A DNA stretch of 64,000 nt, taken from positions 3,200,920-3,264,919 of the forward strand of contig NZ_LR593887.1 of assembly GCF_901538355.1 (NCBI RefSeq). The letters are read 5' to 3'. Within the stretch, counting starts at the first letter, position 1. Every line of letters begins with the position of its first letter. Position numbers and translations under genes: made by a program. A model generated the notes under the pieces. That model searched no databases. It saw nothing but the letters and a program-made list of their open reading frames with translations, and was not told the DNA's origin. Of the stretch, positions 37,539-46,709 are shown in pieces. This DNA is from Tuwongella immobilis (GTDB lineage Bacteria > Planctomycetota > Planctomycetia > Gemmatales > Gemmataceae).

Positions 37539-38720
37539 ATGGCGACCAACACAGACATTTTGATCGTCGGCGGTGGTGTTATCGGGCTGACATCCGCCTA
37601 CTTCCTGGCACGATCCGGGTGCTCAGTCATTGTGCTGGAGCAGTCTGCCGATCCGGGCCGACAAGCGTCTTGGGCGGGGGCCGGGATTATCCCGCCGGGG
37701 AATCCCGAGCGGGTTACATCAGCAACCGAAAAACTCCGCGCCTTCTCGGTCTCCGAGATTCCTTCGTTCTCCGAAACCTTACGAGAATTGACAGGAATCG
37801 ACAATGGCTACCGGAGGTGCGGTGGAATCGAAATTTTCACACCTGAGGAAGCCGAGATCATCCCATCGATCTGGCGACGCGAAGGAATTGCCTTTGAAGA
37901 ACTAAACGCTTGCTCATTGGGCGACATTGAACCCGAGTTGATGGTTCCGAACGGGAGTTGCAATCGTCGATCGGAATCTCCCGTTTCGGAGCAGTCCTTT
38001 CGGACGTTTCGGCTTCCTGGGATGGGGCAAATTCGCAACCCATGGCATATCCGGGCAATGATTCGGGCCTGTGAACTTGTCGGAGTTCGGATTATTCGCA
38101 ATCATCCGGTAACCGATGTTGTCAGCGATGGCGACCAAATTGAACACGTTCGAGCTGCGGACCGATCCTGGACTGCGGAGAAATATCTGTTCACAGCTGG
38201 TGCATGGACCAACAGACTCCTGCAAGAAGTGGGCCATTCATTGCCCATTTTTCCAGTTCGCGGTCAAATGGTCTTGTTTAAGTCGGATACACGATTATTC
38301 TCGAGCGTCGTGATTATCGGGAAGCGATATCTCGTCCCTCGCGAAGATGGACATGTTTTGGTTGGATCGACTGAGGAACCAGAAGTCGGATTCGAACTCG
38401 GAAATACGGAATCTGAAGTTGAATCCCTGAAAACCTTTGCGTTTGAGTGGTTCCCAACTTTACAATCCACTCCGATTGTGAAATGTTGGTCTGGGCTTCG
38501 ACCCGGCAGCCAAGACGGGTTTCCGTATCTGGGTCAGCTACCAACGGTTCGCAATGGCTATGTTGCAGCTGGGCATTTTCGTGCGGGACTTCAATTGTCG
38601 GTGGGAACCGGAATTCTGATGAATGAACTATTGATGGGTCACATACCATCAATTGATCTCTCCCCGTTCCGACCGGATCGATCGCCGATCGCCGTCCAGA
38701 TGATGGCGTTCCGATCATAA
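37539..38720 (+). CDS. FAD-dependent oxidoreductase, glycine oxidase-like
   Basis: A 393-residue DAO-family flavoenzyme. The N-terminal dinucleotide-binding motif is ILIVGGGVIGLTSAYFLAR. ADPGRQASWAGAGIIPPG matches the ThiO-type loop, then VRGQMVLF, PREDGHVLVGSTEE, CWSGLRPGSQDGFPYLG and AAGHFRAGLQLS. ThiO oxidises glycine to dehydroglycine for thiazole synthesis in thiamine biosynthesis, but no thi genes are nearby, so the substrate may be another amine. No clear ribosome binding site precedes ATG 37539. It is divergent from mutS2. Confidence 0.82.
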   Translation: MATNTDILIVGGGVIGLTSAYFLARSGCSVIVLEQSADPGRQASWAGAGIIPPGNPERVTSATEKLRAFSVSEIPSFSETLRELTGIDNGYRRCGGIEIFTPEEAEIIPSIWRREGIAFEELNACSLGDIEPELMVPNGSCNRRSESPVSEQSFRTFRLPGMGQIRNPWHIRAMIRACELVGVRIIRNHPVTDVVSDGDQIEHVRAADRSWTAEKYLFTAGAWTNRLLQEVGHSLPIFPVRGQMVLFKSDTRLFSSVVIIGKRYLVPREDGHVLVGSTEEPEVGFELGNTESEVESLKTFAFEWFPTLQSTPIVKCWSGLRPGSQDGFPYLGQLPTVRNGYVAAGHFRAGLQLSVGTGILMNELLMGHIPSIDLSPFRPDRSPIAVQMMAFRS

Positions 38721-38780
38721 CCCTTCGCGGATACAATGTAGGTCTGGGATTGGCATCGAGTCCACAAGTGAGATCGACCG

Positions 38781-40637
38781 ATGGAAGCGACTGACTCAAG
38801 AACGCTTGTCACTCGATTGTCGGAAGACCTAGGCTGGTTGGAAGAACATACCCGAAAACAGACCAGCCTGACACCAGAAACGGCGCAACTTCGCGTTGCC
38901 GCTGGGGTTGTGCGCAACGTCATCGGGCCGTTCCTCGATGGACAACCACCCCGACCGCTGCATGTTGCGGTCGTGGGAGGCGCAGGGACTGGCAAATCGA
39001 CTGTCGCAAACCTCTTGATTGGGCAAATTATCGCCGAAGCGAATCCCCAGGCGGGATTTACGCGTCATCCCGTGGCATATGTCGAAGGCACGCCGGATGT
39101 GGATCGAGAAGTGACTGCGTGGTCATCGTATCCGGGATTTTTGGGCCCCTTGCGGTTGCTACAGCATTCAGGCCCATCCAGCCTGGATGAAGATGTGTAC
39201 CAAATTCGCAAAGTTCCGGTCCCAACGGTGAATCCAACGAAAGAGTCAGCGCTGGGAGAATATGCTCCGAGCCTTTTGGGCCCGTTCGTGGTCTGGGACT
39301 GTCCCGATATGACGACCTGGGCGGCGACTCATTACATTCCACGACTGTTAGAAGTCGCGGCATTGTCCGATTTGGTAGTCTTTGTCGCGAGCGATGAACG
39401 ATATAACGATGCGATTCCAACGCAGTTTCTGAGCCTCTTAGTTCAAGCGGGAAAATCCGTTATCGTTGTGCTTACCAAAATGCGTGAGGAAGATGGCCCC
39501 GCTCTGGCAGCGCATTTTACGCAGGAAGTCTTAGATAAATTGCCGCCGATCGATGGCGCTCGGCCGATCATTCCTGTGATTACGGTGCCATTCTTGGCCG
39601 CCAGCCAATTGATGGATTTGAAAGGTTCCGGCGCGAAATATCGCATCCCACTCTTGAATCAAACCGTCGCGCTGTGTGCTCCGCTTGTCTTAGCTCGGCG
39701 GCGTGCCGTGGTCCGCGGTCTGCAGTTTCTACAATATCGCTTAGCGGGATTATTGGAAGTCGCACGCCGAGATTTGCAGGCTTTGGAGACTTGGAAATCG
39801 ATTGTCCAACAAGGTCAAACGGAATTTAAATCGCGATACCGACAAGAATATCTCTCGAGCGAGAAATTCCAACGATTCGACGAGACGCGAGAGCAACTTG
39901 TGGAGTTACTGGAGCTCCCTTCTGCTGCTCGAATTTTGACAATTTCGTTATGGGTATTGCGATTTCCATATCGATTTCTTCGCGATCAATTCGCAGGAAT
40001 GCTCAAGCGACCCGAATCGATCAATCTGCCCGAACGTCGGGTTTTACAGGATTCGTTGACAGCCTGGCTTGATTTCCTGCGTTCGGAAGTGTTGCAGCGA
40101 ACCGAACAGCATCCGATGTGGCGACATATCGCACAGGGCTTCGAAACGGGGCTAACGGATCTAACACGCGATCGATTCGAACAAGACTATCGTCGGTATG
40201 AGCTCGGCCTGGCTGATGAAGTTGAGAGCGTCCGTCGCAACATTACCGAAGGAATTGCCCAATCGCCGGCATTGTTGATGGGGTTACGAGTTCTGAAACT
40301 CGTGGCTGATCTCGTTGCTGTTGGTTTTGCGTTCGCAGTAACTGGTTTAAATTGGTGGTTACTGCTCATGGTCCCGTTGGTTGTTTCGTTAGAGCACCAA
40401 GTCATTGAGCTATTTTGTCGATTTTATGTCGAACATCAGCGGGAACAAACGCGACTTCGACAAGAATTGCTGGTAAGCCAAACACTTTCTGCCCCGCTCG
40501 CCGAATGGTTGATTCAGTGGCCCGTGACGGGTGGTTCAACATTTGAACGATTGCAACGAGCGATGCGACGCATTCCCGAATCAATTGAACAGCTCTCTGC
40601 GGCCATTCAACAGCGAATTCGTGAGTCGAAGGATTAA
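38781..40637 (+). CDS. Membrane-anchored dynamin-like GTPase A
   Basis: A 618-residue protein. The P-loop VVGGAGTGKSTVANLL is at residues 64-79, a G3-like WDCPD at about 173, and VVLTKMREEDG replaces the NKxD G4 motif, so guanine specificity is weakened. After a long helical middle, a hydrophobic stretch near residues 510-545 (LVADLVAVGFAFAVTGLNWWLLLMVPLVV) forms one or two membrane helices, and a helical tail follows. The layout (GTPase head, helical stalk, membrane anchor) resembles bacterial dynamin-like proteins, which often occur as unequal tandem pairs. The next gene, 8 bases on, encodes the second. A role in membrane remodelling is inference. Confidence 0.75.
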   Translation: MEATDSRTLVTRLSEDLGWLEEHTRKQTSLTPETAQLRVAAGVVRNVIGPFLDGQPPRPLHVAVVGGAGTGKSTVANLLIGQIIAEANPQAGFTRHPVAYVEGTPDVDREVTAWSSYPGFLGPLRLLQHSGPSSLDEDVYQIRKVPVPTVNPTKESALGEYAPSLLGPFVVWDCPDMTTWAATHYIPRLLEVAALSDLVVFVASDERYNDAIPTQFLSLLVQAGKSVIVVLTKMREEDGPALAAHFTQEVLDKLPPIDGARPIIPVITVPFLAASQLMDLKGSGAKYRIPLLNQTVALCAPLVLARRRAVVRGLQFLQYRLAGLLEVARRDLQALETWKSIVQQGQTEFKSRYRQEYLSSEKFQRFDETREQLVELLELPSAARILTISLWVLRFPYRFLRDQFAGMLKRPESINLPERRVLQDSLTAWLDFLRSEVLQRTEQHPMWRHIAQGFETGLTDLTRDRFEQDYRRYELGLADEVESVRRNITEGIAQSPALLMGLRVLKLVADLVAVGFAFAVTGLNWWLLLMVPLVVSLEHQVIELFCRFYVEHQREQTRLRQELLVSQTLSAPLAEWLIQWPVTGGSTFERLQRAMRRIPESIEQLSAAIQQRIRESKD

Positions 40638-40645
40638 AGACTTCC

Positions 40646-42502
40646 ATGGTACCTAACTCACCCGTGAATGAGCCCAACTCAGCGGTGGAACCGGTGCTTC
40701 GCACGCTTTCGCCGCGATTAAGAACGCTCACGGAATGCATCAAAAATTGGTTGCGTGGGAAACACCGCGCAAGCGTTTCGCCCGATCAACGGATCCAGTT
40801 GGAAGGGATCTGTGATGAATTGTTGCGGCGAGCTGACTCATTCGATCAAGACCAACCGTTGCTGGTCGTGATGTTCATGGGTGGGACCGGAGTTGGGAAA
40901 TCCACGCTGCTGAATGCGTTAGCGGGAACTGCAATTGCACAGGCTTCGTTTCAGCGCCCCACGACTCGAGATCCCGTTGTTTATTATCATCGCTCCATCC
41001 CATCCGAAAAGTTAGACCCCCTGCTTCGCAATTGTCGGTTGATTCAACATGATCGAGAATCGTTGATTCATAAGGTGATTGTCGATACGCCGGATCTGGA
41101 TTCCAATGATCTCGCCAATCGGGAGACGTTGGAACGTGTGATTCCAATCGCAGATATTGTTCTCTATGTTGGCTCTCAAGAGAAATATCACGATCAGATT
41201 GGGTGGGAGGTTTTCAAGCAACAGCGGAAGCGACGTGCATTCGCATTTGTGTTAAATAAATGGGACCGTTGCCTTCACGTTGGTGCAGCCGGACATCGGC
41301 CGGACCAAGACTGGCTGAATGATTTGCAAGCGGAAGGCTTTGAGAATCCGCAACTTTTTCGGACGGTCGCCCAAGCCTGGTTGGATGCTCGGAACACGGG
41401 CAATGGAACGCCAACGAATCTCCCGGCGGGTGAGCAGTTTGTCGAACTGCGAAACTGGCTCGAACAAGGGTTAACCCGACTCGAGATTGAGGCCGTGAAA
41501 ACCCGCGGGGTCGCCGAATTACTGACGCAATTGAGCAATGCATTAGTCGATGCTCGGCCACCGGACCTCGCGATCCCAGCGGAGAAAACACAAGCGGTTT
41601 GGGAACGTCACCTTCAAGACGAAGCCCAGGTCACGACGGAAGTGTTACTCAGTACGTTAGAACCGTATCAGACTGAGATTGAGCATCATTTCCGGATCGA
41701 AGGCCAACACAAATTTCGCGGTCTGTATGCGGGGTATCTCAAACTGATCACTCGGATTCGGTTTGCCGGGAGCACGTTACGGGAGCGAATTCCGATTGGT
41801 TCGAAAGGAAAGTCTCAGTCGGAGCGGGTCAACAATTGGTCGCTGGCATCATTCACATTAGAATGTAGTCGAGCGGCAGGTGAACGTGTCTTGGACCAAC
41901 GAACCAAAGCATTAATCAACAAGCTACTTGTTGAGGCGGATGCAGTAGGATATCCGCTGAATTTGTTAACCCCGACGGTGCAAGAGGCATCTCGATTAAA
42001 TTGGCATGAGCGATATGACCGTGCGTTGCGTGATTCCCTGACTTATGTGGAAGAGAAATGTCTGCGTCCGACAGGTGGACGAAAGATGTTGCAGACATCG
42101 TTGATTCGGATCGCCAATAATCTTCCAGAAATTGTTCTTTTAGCATCGTTCCTTCTGTTGATGTGGCGATATATGGTAATCTCCGATGCGAAAATCGGAG
42201 TCGTTGATTTGTTGATTCCGTTTTTAATCACGCTCGGGTTAATGATTGTGATTCAACTGTTAATCGCGTTGCTGCTTCCCCTTCGTTGGGGGGCGATTCG
42301 TGATGCATTTGAAGGGGAATTACAATCTCGCTTATCAGAAGAATTAATCGCCGTCTATCGAGCGATTCCAACCGATGTTGCCTCGATGATTGCCGAAGAA
42401 CGGCAGCGAGTCGAAGAATTGGAGACCCAAACGCGATCGATTCAGGATTGGCTCCAACAACGCCAAGAATCATCTCACGTTTCTGGATTGTTTGGAGCGT
42501 GA
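40646..42502 (+). CDS. Membrane-anchored dynamin-like GTPase B
   Basis: A protein of the same length as its neighbour (618 residues) but clearly diverged. It has a complete GTP-binding set: P-loop GGTGVGKSTLLN at residues 79-90, a threonine-containing switch region FQRPTTRDPV, G3 DTPDLD at about 147 and G4 NKWD at about 205. The helical middle leads to two membrane helices (NNLPEIVLLASFLLLMWRYM, then LLIPFLITLGLMIVI) near residues 490-550. The tail is a coiled coil. With gene A it resembles the heterotypic pairs of bacterial dynamin-like proteins. AAGGA lies upstream. It may be the active GTPase and A the degenerate partner. Confidence 0.78.
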   Translation: MVPNSPVNEPNSAVEPVLRTLSPRLRTLTECIKNWLRGKHRASVSPDQRIQLEGICDELLRRADSFDQDQPLLVVMFMGGTGVGKSTLLNALAGTAIAQASFQRPTTRDPVVYYHRSIPSEKLDPLLRNCRLIQHDRESLIHKVIVDTPDLDSNDLANRETLERVIPIADIVLYVGSQEKYHDQIGWEVFKQQRKRRAFAFVLNKWDRCLHVGAAGHRPDQDWLNDLQAEGFENPQLFRTVAQAWLDARNTGNGTPTNLPAGEQFVELRNWLEQGLTRLEIEAVKTRGVAELLTQLSNALVDARPPDLAIPAEKTQAVWERHLQDEAQVTTEVLLSTLEPYQTEIEHHFRIEGQHKFRGLYAGYLKLITRIRFAGSTLRERIPIGSKGKSQSERVNNWSLASFTLECSRAAGERVLDQRTKALINKLLVEADAVGYPLNLLTPTVQEASRLNWHERYDRALRDSLTYVEEKCLRPTGGRKMLQTSLIRIANNLPEIVLLASFLLLMWRYMVISDAKIGVVDLLIPFLITLGLMIVIQLLIALLLPLRWGAIRDAFEGELQSRLSEELIAVYRAIPTDVASMIAEERQRVEELETQTRSIQDWLQQRQESSHVSGLFGA

Positions 42503-42505
42503 ACG

Positions 42506-43492
42506 ATGAGTGCATCGGGTAAGTTTTTGAGCGAACTGCAACCGAATACAACCATCCGCGATGCGATTCGGGCTGCGCTAGGCATTCGACTCCAATCCGT
42601 GGCGGAATTTCTTCCGAAAGTCCAAATCGTCGGCAGCGATCAGGCCGAGGCGATCCACCAACTCCGGGTTTCGACTCGTCGTGCCAATGCGGTCATTCGC
42701 ATCTTCGGTGACGTTCTGCCTTTCAAATGGGCGAAACAACTCCGGCGATGTTTGCGGTCGATCCGGCAAGCGGCGGGCGATGCACGCGATGCTGATGTAT
42801 TCATTGAATTTCTTGCGCAACATCCCACTCCGAAACGAGTGAATGCGACGATCGATGCGTTTCTGCGTGGCTATCTGCTGGCGTTGCGGAGTGAAGCCCA
42901 ACAGCGATTGAATGATGCCGTTCGGCTCCATCGACCCGATCTGGAACAATTCCAAGTGGATTTGAATGGTGGTCTGTTCGAGAAGATTCGACCCGAGCGG
43001 GCCGAGCGGAACCTGACTGACCTTGCCGCAATTTCGATTCCCGAATGTATCCGTGCGGTCGAGGAAGCGGCCGTGCGCATGCCAACAATCGTCGAGGAAT
43101 TGCATCAGATTCGAATTCTTGGGAAACGACTTCGGTATTCGATGGAAGTATTTTCGAACTGCTACGCCCCTCCGTTTCGAGATCGGTACTATCCTGCGAT
43201 CGAACGGCTGCAGAAGCTACTCGGTGAAATTAACGATTTGTCGGGAGCGAACCAACGATTGTTGAAAGTTGCCGAATCGATTCGCCAGTTTCAAGCGGAT
43301 CACTCGGAGAAGCGGATTGACGCATTTCAGGAATGGGCGAATGGGTTTATGCGACCGATTCCCGAGTTGCGCGAAGCGTTTCAATCGTGGTGGATCGATT
43401 GGAGAGGGCTCCGACAAACCTATCCCTTGGAGCCACTTCGGATTACGGCGGATGAAGTCAACATTCTAGATTCAGCCGATCGGTCCAGTTGA
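42506..43492 (+). CDS. CHAD domain protein
   Basis: A 328-residue all-helical protein with two CHAD-type halves. AIHQLRVSTRRANAVIRIF (residues about 50-69) carries the HxxRxxxRR pattern, and ELHQIRILGKRLRYSMEVF repeats it near residue 200. CHAD proteins bind polyphosphate through these basic faces and are found at polyphosphate granules or bound to transport systems. The start lies 3 bases after gene B, so the GTPase pair and CHAD protein are probably one operon. The unusual combination suggests a link between membrane remodelling and polyphosphate, but no experimental support exists. It converges on the lipoprotein gene with a 21-base overlap. Confidence 0.87.
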   Translation: MSASGKFLSELQPNTTIRDAIRAALGIRLQSVAEFLPKVQIVGSDQAEAIHQLRVSTRRANAVIRIFGDVLPFKWAKQLRRCLRSIRQAAGDARDADVFIEFLAQHPTPKRVNATIDAFLRGYLLALRSEAQQRLNDAVRLHRPDLEQFQVDLNGGLFEKIRPERAERNLTDLAAISIPECIRAVEEAAVRMPTIVEELHQIRILGKRLRYSMEVFSNCYAPPFRDRYYPAIERLQKLLGEINDLSGANQRLLKVAESIRQFQADHSEKRIDAFQEWANGFMRPIPELREAFQSWWIDWRGLRQTYPLEPLRITADEVNILDSADRSS

Positions 43493-43744
43493 TCCCCCGT
43501 TGGGGGGCGGAATCGGGGTTTGTTTGAGTGGATCATCGCTCACCGAAGCTGGGCTAATTGCTCGGGGTGGCGGCTGAATTTTGGGAGGAGGCTGCCCCTG
43601 GATGGCCGGTGGCGTTGGACCAATTCGACTCGGACTGACGCGATCCAAAAAATCCGCCAATGGCGCCGTGCTACATCCCATCAGCAACAGCGGAATGGGA
43701 AAAGGTGTCAGTCGCCAGATTGTTGGAGTGGATTTCGGCTTCAT
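43472..43744 (-). CDS. Small proline-rich lipoprotein
   Basis: A 90-residue protein: a signal sequence with lipobox (FPIPLLLMGC) followed by a Pro-rich, low-complexity tail (PPAIQGQPPPKIQPPPRA). The Cys at about residue 23 would be lipidated and tether it to a membrane. The start at ATG 43744 was chosen from the signal peptide; the frame extends to 43780. It is the last gene of the minus-strand lipA-tmk-holB operon, 44 bases after holB. The end overlaps the CHAD gene by 21 bases, which slightly weakens the call. Function unknown. Confidence 0.65.
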   Translation of the reverse strand: MKPKSTPTIWRLTPFPIPLLLMGCSTAPLADFLDRVSPSRIGPTPPAIQGQPPPKIQPPPRAISPASVSDDPLKQTPIPPPNGGSTGPIG

Positions 43745-43788
43745 ATCGGAGTCATTACCGTTTCCATCGCGTGGAAGCAAGATGAAAA

Positions 43789-44829
43789 TCAGCGTGTCAC
43801 CGCTCCGATTTTTTCGGATGGGCGTTGCTGGCTGAGTGCATCGATGAACCCTTCCACCGACAACACCAACTGCACCCGACGATCAATTTGCCGATCGAAA
43901 TCCAGACACCGATCTAACCATCGAAGCAATCCCGCAACCCCGATTCGTTTCGATAATTGTTGCACGGCTTGACGTTCGCTGCCTTCCAACTCACGGGTCG
44001 GGACACCGATGGCATGGTGCAGTGCCTGTTGGAATATTTCGACAACCAATCGAAGGACCTGGGCGGCTCGCGCCCGTTGAGCGGCGGCCTCTTTCCCGGC
44101 CTGCTCCACAAACTCCATCCATTTCGCCGAGATGACAACGGGATTAAAGTTCGGCTCTGCAAGACTTTGCACCAGTTGTAACCGAAAGTCCCAGAGTTCC
44201 GGATCATCCAATTCCAACGCGGTTCCTGGGGAACCATTGGCGATTGGGATTAGTCGATCGCGGCGAAGTGGATCTTCAATTCCCTGAGCGACCAAGACTT
44301 CTCGCACTTGTCGGGTGTGCAAGGGGCGAAAATGAACCGTTTGACACCTCGACCGAATCGTCGGAAGTTGGAGTTCGGCGGATGTCCCAATGAGTATGAG
44401 AATGGATCCTGGTGCGGGTTCTTCGAGCGTTTTCAGAAAACAGTTCGATGATTCTTCGTTGAGATCATCCGCATCGTCAATGATCGCAATTTTCCGCGAT
44501 CCTCGAGCGGGCTTCAACGAGAGCGATTGCATCAATTCCCGCATCACTTCGATCGGGAACTCCAAGCTCTCAGAAGGTTTCCGAACGATTTGGCAATCGG
44601 GATGAGTGCCCCCGGTCACGAGATGGCAACTTGGGCAATCATCGCACGCCACCAGCGATTTTCCGCGTTTTTCGCACAAGAGGGCTTTCGCGAATTCTTG
44701 AGCGAACCGAACCTTGCCGATTCCTTGTGGTCCAACGAACAGATAGGCATGAGCAAGTCGCCCACGTTGCCAATAGCGTTCGAGCAAGGCTTGGACTGAT
44801 TCGTGACCGATGATGTGCGTCCATGCCAT
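43789..44829 (-). CDS. holB: DNA polymerase III delta-prime subunit
   Basis: A 346-residue clamp-loader subunit. FVGPQGIGKVRFAQEFA is the P-loop with the GKV form that delta-prime uses (non-functional ATP site), CDDCPSCH is part of the zinc module, IAIIDDADDLNEESSNCFLKTLEEP is the Walker B/sensor region and IRSRCQTVHF the SRC motif that contacts the neighbouring ATPase. It is the stator of the clamp loader, which puts the beta clamp on DNA. The stop of tmk lies only 4 bases upstream of its start, so the two are translated from one message. Confidence 0.92.
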   Translation of the reverse strand: MAWTHIIGHESVQALLERYWQRGRLAHAYLFVGPQGIGKVRFAQEFAKALLCEKRGKSLVACDDCPSCHLVTGGTHPDCQIVRKPSESLEFPIEVMRELMQSLSLKPARGSRKIAIIDDADDLNEESSNCFLKTLEEPAPGSILILIGTSAELQLPTIRSRCQTVHFRPLHTRQVREVLVAQGIEDPLRRDRLIPIANGSPGTALELDDPELWDFRLQLVQSLAEPNFNPVVISAKWMEFVEQAGKEAAAQRARAAQVLRLVVEIFQQALHHAIGVPTRELEGSERQAVQQLSKRIGVAGLLRWLDRCLDFDRQIDRRVQLVLSVEGFIDALSQQRPSEKIGAVTR

Positions 44830-44833
44830 CGCT

Positions 44834-45439
44834 TCATCGCTCCAAAAAGGGTCGAATCAATTGTTGGAGATTCGCAAAGACAACATCAATTTCGGCCGAT
44901 GCATCCACAATCGTGATCTGATCCGGCCTCCGACTCGCTTCGCGGAGAAACCCCTGTCTCACCCGTTCTCGAAATGTCGAGCCTTTCGCTTCCATTCGAT
45001 CATGCGGACGAACAAGTCGTTGATGGGCTTGATCCGAAGGTAAATCGAGAAGAAAAATATGATCGGGATTCATTCCGTGAGTTGAAAAACTTCCAATGGA
45101 CCAGAGCGCATCTGGATCCAAATCACCGGCATGCCCTTGATAAACGACATTCGCCAGCAAATAGCGGTCGGAAATCACAATTCGCCCCGCTTCCAGAGCG
45201 GGACGAATCACCGTTTCCACCAGTTCCGCGCGGCTCGCCATGAACAGCAGCGCTTCCGTGCGGACATGCATCTGCTGACGATTATCCAAGAGCAGCGAGC
45301 GAATTTTTGCCCCGAGTTCGGTCCCGCCTGGATCGATGCAACCTGTTGCGGGATAACCAGTTGCGTTAAGCCAGTCCACAAGCAATCGGCACTGGGTGGA
45401 TTTTCCGGTCCCATCCAGACCGTCCAGCGAGAAGAACAT
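44834..45439 (-). CDS. tmk: Thymidylate kinase
   Basis: A 201-residue nucleotide kinase with P-loop LDGLDGTGKSTQ, the DRY motif in VISDRYLLANVVYQGHAG and a lid RMEAKGSTFRERVRQGF. It phosphorylates dTMP to dTDP for dTTP synthesis. It lies 20 bases downstream of lipA and directly upstream of holB; the tmk-holB pair is common in bacteria. Length and motifs fit the family; the lid has basic residues suited to contact the ATP phosphates. Confidence 0.93.
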   Translation of the reverse strand: MFFSLDGLDGTGKSTQCRLLVDWLNATGYPATGCIDPGGTELGAKIRSLLLDNRQQMHVRTEALLFMASRAELVETVIRPALEAGRIVISDRYLLANVVYQGHAGDLDPDALWSIGSFSTHGMNPDHIFLLDLPSDQAHQRLVRPHDRMEAKGSTFRERVRQGFLREASRRPDQITIVDASAEIDVVFANLQQLIRPFLER

Positions 45440-45459
45440 GGCTCGATTCCTTCGAACGG

Positions 45460-46401
45460 TTATTCTTGTGGCTCTGCGATCGTCATGGCACCATGCGTTG
45501 GCACCATTTCATCCGCATGGTAGCTTGACCGCACAAATGGCCCGGCGACGACCTGCTTAAAGCCCATGGTGCGAGCGCGGGCCGCCAGCGCATCAAATTC
45601 TTCGGGCGGCAAAAAGCGTGCGACTGGGATATGTTTTAAGGTCGGAGCGAGATATTGCCCCAACGTCAACACATCGCAATCGATTTCCCGAAGATCGGCG
45701 ATCACATCGAATAATTCGTCGATGGTTTCACCAATTCCCAGCATCAGACCCGATTTCGTCACCATCTGCGGGGCTTTTTCTTTCACCCGCTTAAGTAAAT
45801 CGAGCGAGCGCCGATAGTCGGCCCGACCACGCACTTTCCGATACAAGCGTGGGACGGTTTCCATGTTGTGATTGTAAACTTCCGGCGCGGATTCGATGAC
45901 GCGATCGATCGCTGCCGGATCGCCGAGGAAATCGGGTGTTAGAACCTCGACCGCCGCTCCGGTCCGCTCGCGCACGGCGACAACGCAGCGATAAAAGTGA
46001 TCCGCGCCACCATCTGGCAAATCATCGCGAGTCACACTTGTAATCACCACATGCTTCAACCCCAAACGGAACGCAGCTTCCGCAACCCGTTGTGGTTCAT
46101 CATCTTCGAGCATGTCGGGTGTCCCACGCGGCACCGAGCAGAAGCCGCAAGGACGGGTGCAAACATTCCCCAAAATCATGAACGTCGCCGTGCGACGAGC
46201 ATAGCACTCCGGCCGATTCGGACAACGTGCATTTTCGCAGACCGTTTCCAGTTTCAGCTCACGGAGCAGTTCGTGCGTGAAAAAGTTTTCATTTCCGCGG
46301 GGGAGCGTCCGTTTCATCCACGCCGGTAAACGACCGGTTCGCGGCTCAGGCGTGTTGTCGGAAGGCTCAGAGGGAGAGGAAATTAACGGCAACGATTGCA
46401 T
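45460..46401 (-). CDS. lipA: Lipoyl synthase
   Basis: A 313-residue radical SAM enzyme. The auxiliary cluster motif CENARCPNRPEC and the radical-SAM CTRPCGFC are both present, followed by VVITSVTRDDLPDGGA, NHNMETVPRLY and GLMLGIGET. The C-terminal SSYHADE motif holds the Ser ligand of the auxiliary cluster. It inserts two sulfurs into octanoyl groups on the E2 subunits of dehydrogenases. The start at 46401 (MQSLPLI) fits the signal-free length; the frame extends to 46425. It heads the lipA-tmk-holB-lipoprotein operon. Confidence 0.95.
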   Translation of the reverse strand: MQSLPLISSPSEPSDNTPEPRTGRLPAWMKRTLPRGNENFFTHELLRELKLETVCENARCPNRPECYARRTATFMILGNVCTRPCGFCSVPRGTPDMLEDDEPQRVAEAAFRLGLKHVVITSVTRDDLPDGGADHFYRCVVAVRERTGAAVEVLTPDFLGDPAAIDRVIESAPEVYNHNMETVPRLYRKVRGRADYRRSLDLLKRVKEKAPQMVTKSGLMLGIGETIDELFDVIADLREIDCDVLTLGQYLAPTLKHIPVARFLPPEEFDALAARARTMGFKQVVAGPFVRSSYHADEMVPTHGAMTIAEPQE

Positions 46402-46709
46402 CGCAGGATGCCCTTCCCGAATCATCGGGCGGATAGAGGAATTCGACCCAAATGCAGACCCACTCAGGAGATAACCGTTCGGATCATTCGGGATTCACCC
46501 CCGACGAACTGCTTCTTGTCGCTGGGTTGGTCTCCTCCAGCAAGAACCACCACTATTCTAGCGATCCACGCTCACAATGGCGATGCCAGAGATTGCATCG
46601 GTTCCAGGATGCTCGACCGTGGGCCAACGCTGGCCGTGATTGCAATTCAAGAGGTGACGAATACCCTGAAAGAATCGTCGCTGCAATCGCTTGTCGGGAA
46701 ATCGCAATC
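46402..46709. other. Divergent intergenic region, lipA / glycosyltransferase
   Basis: About 310 bases between two divergent genes. The open frame on the plus strand (from 46452) reads as random-looking sequence without a start signal until 46710. No gene is seen; promoters for both sides are expected here. Confidence 0.45.
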
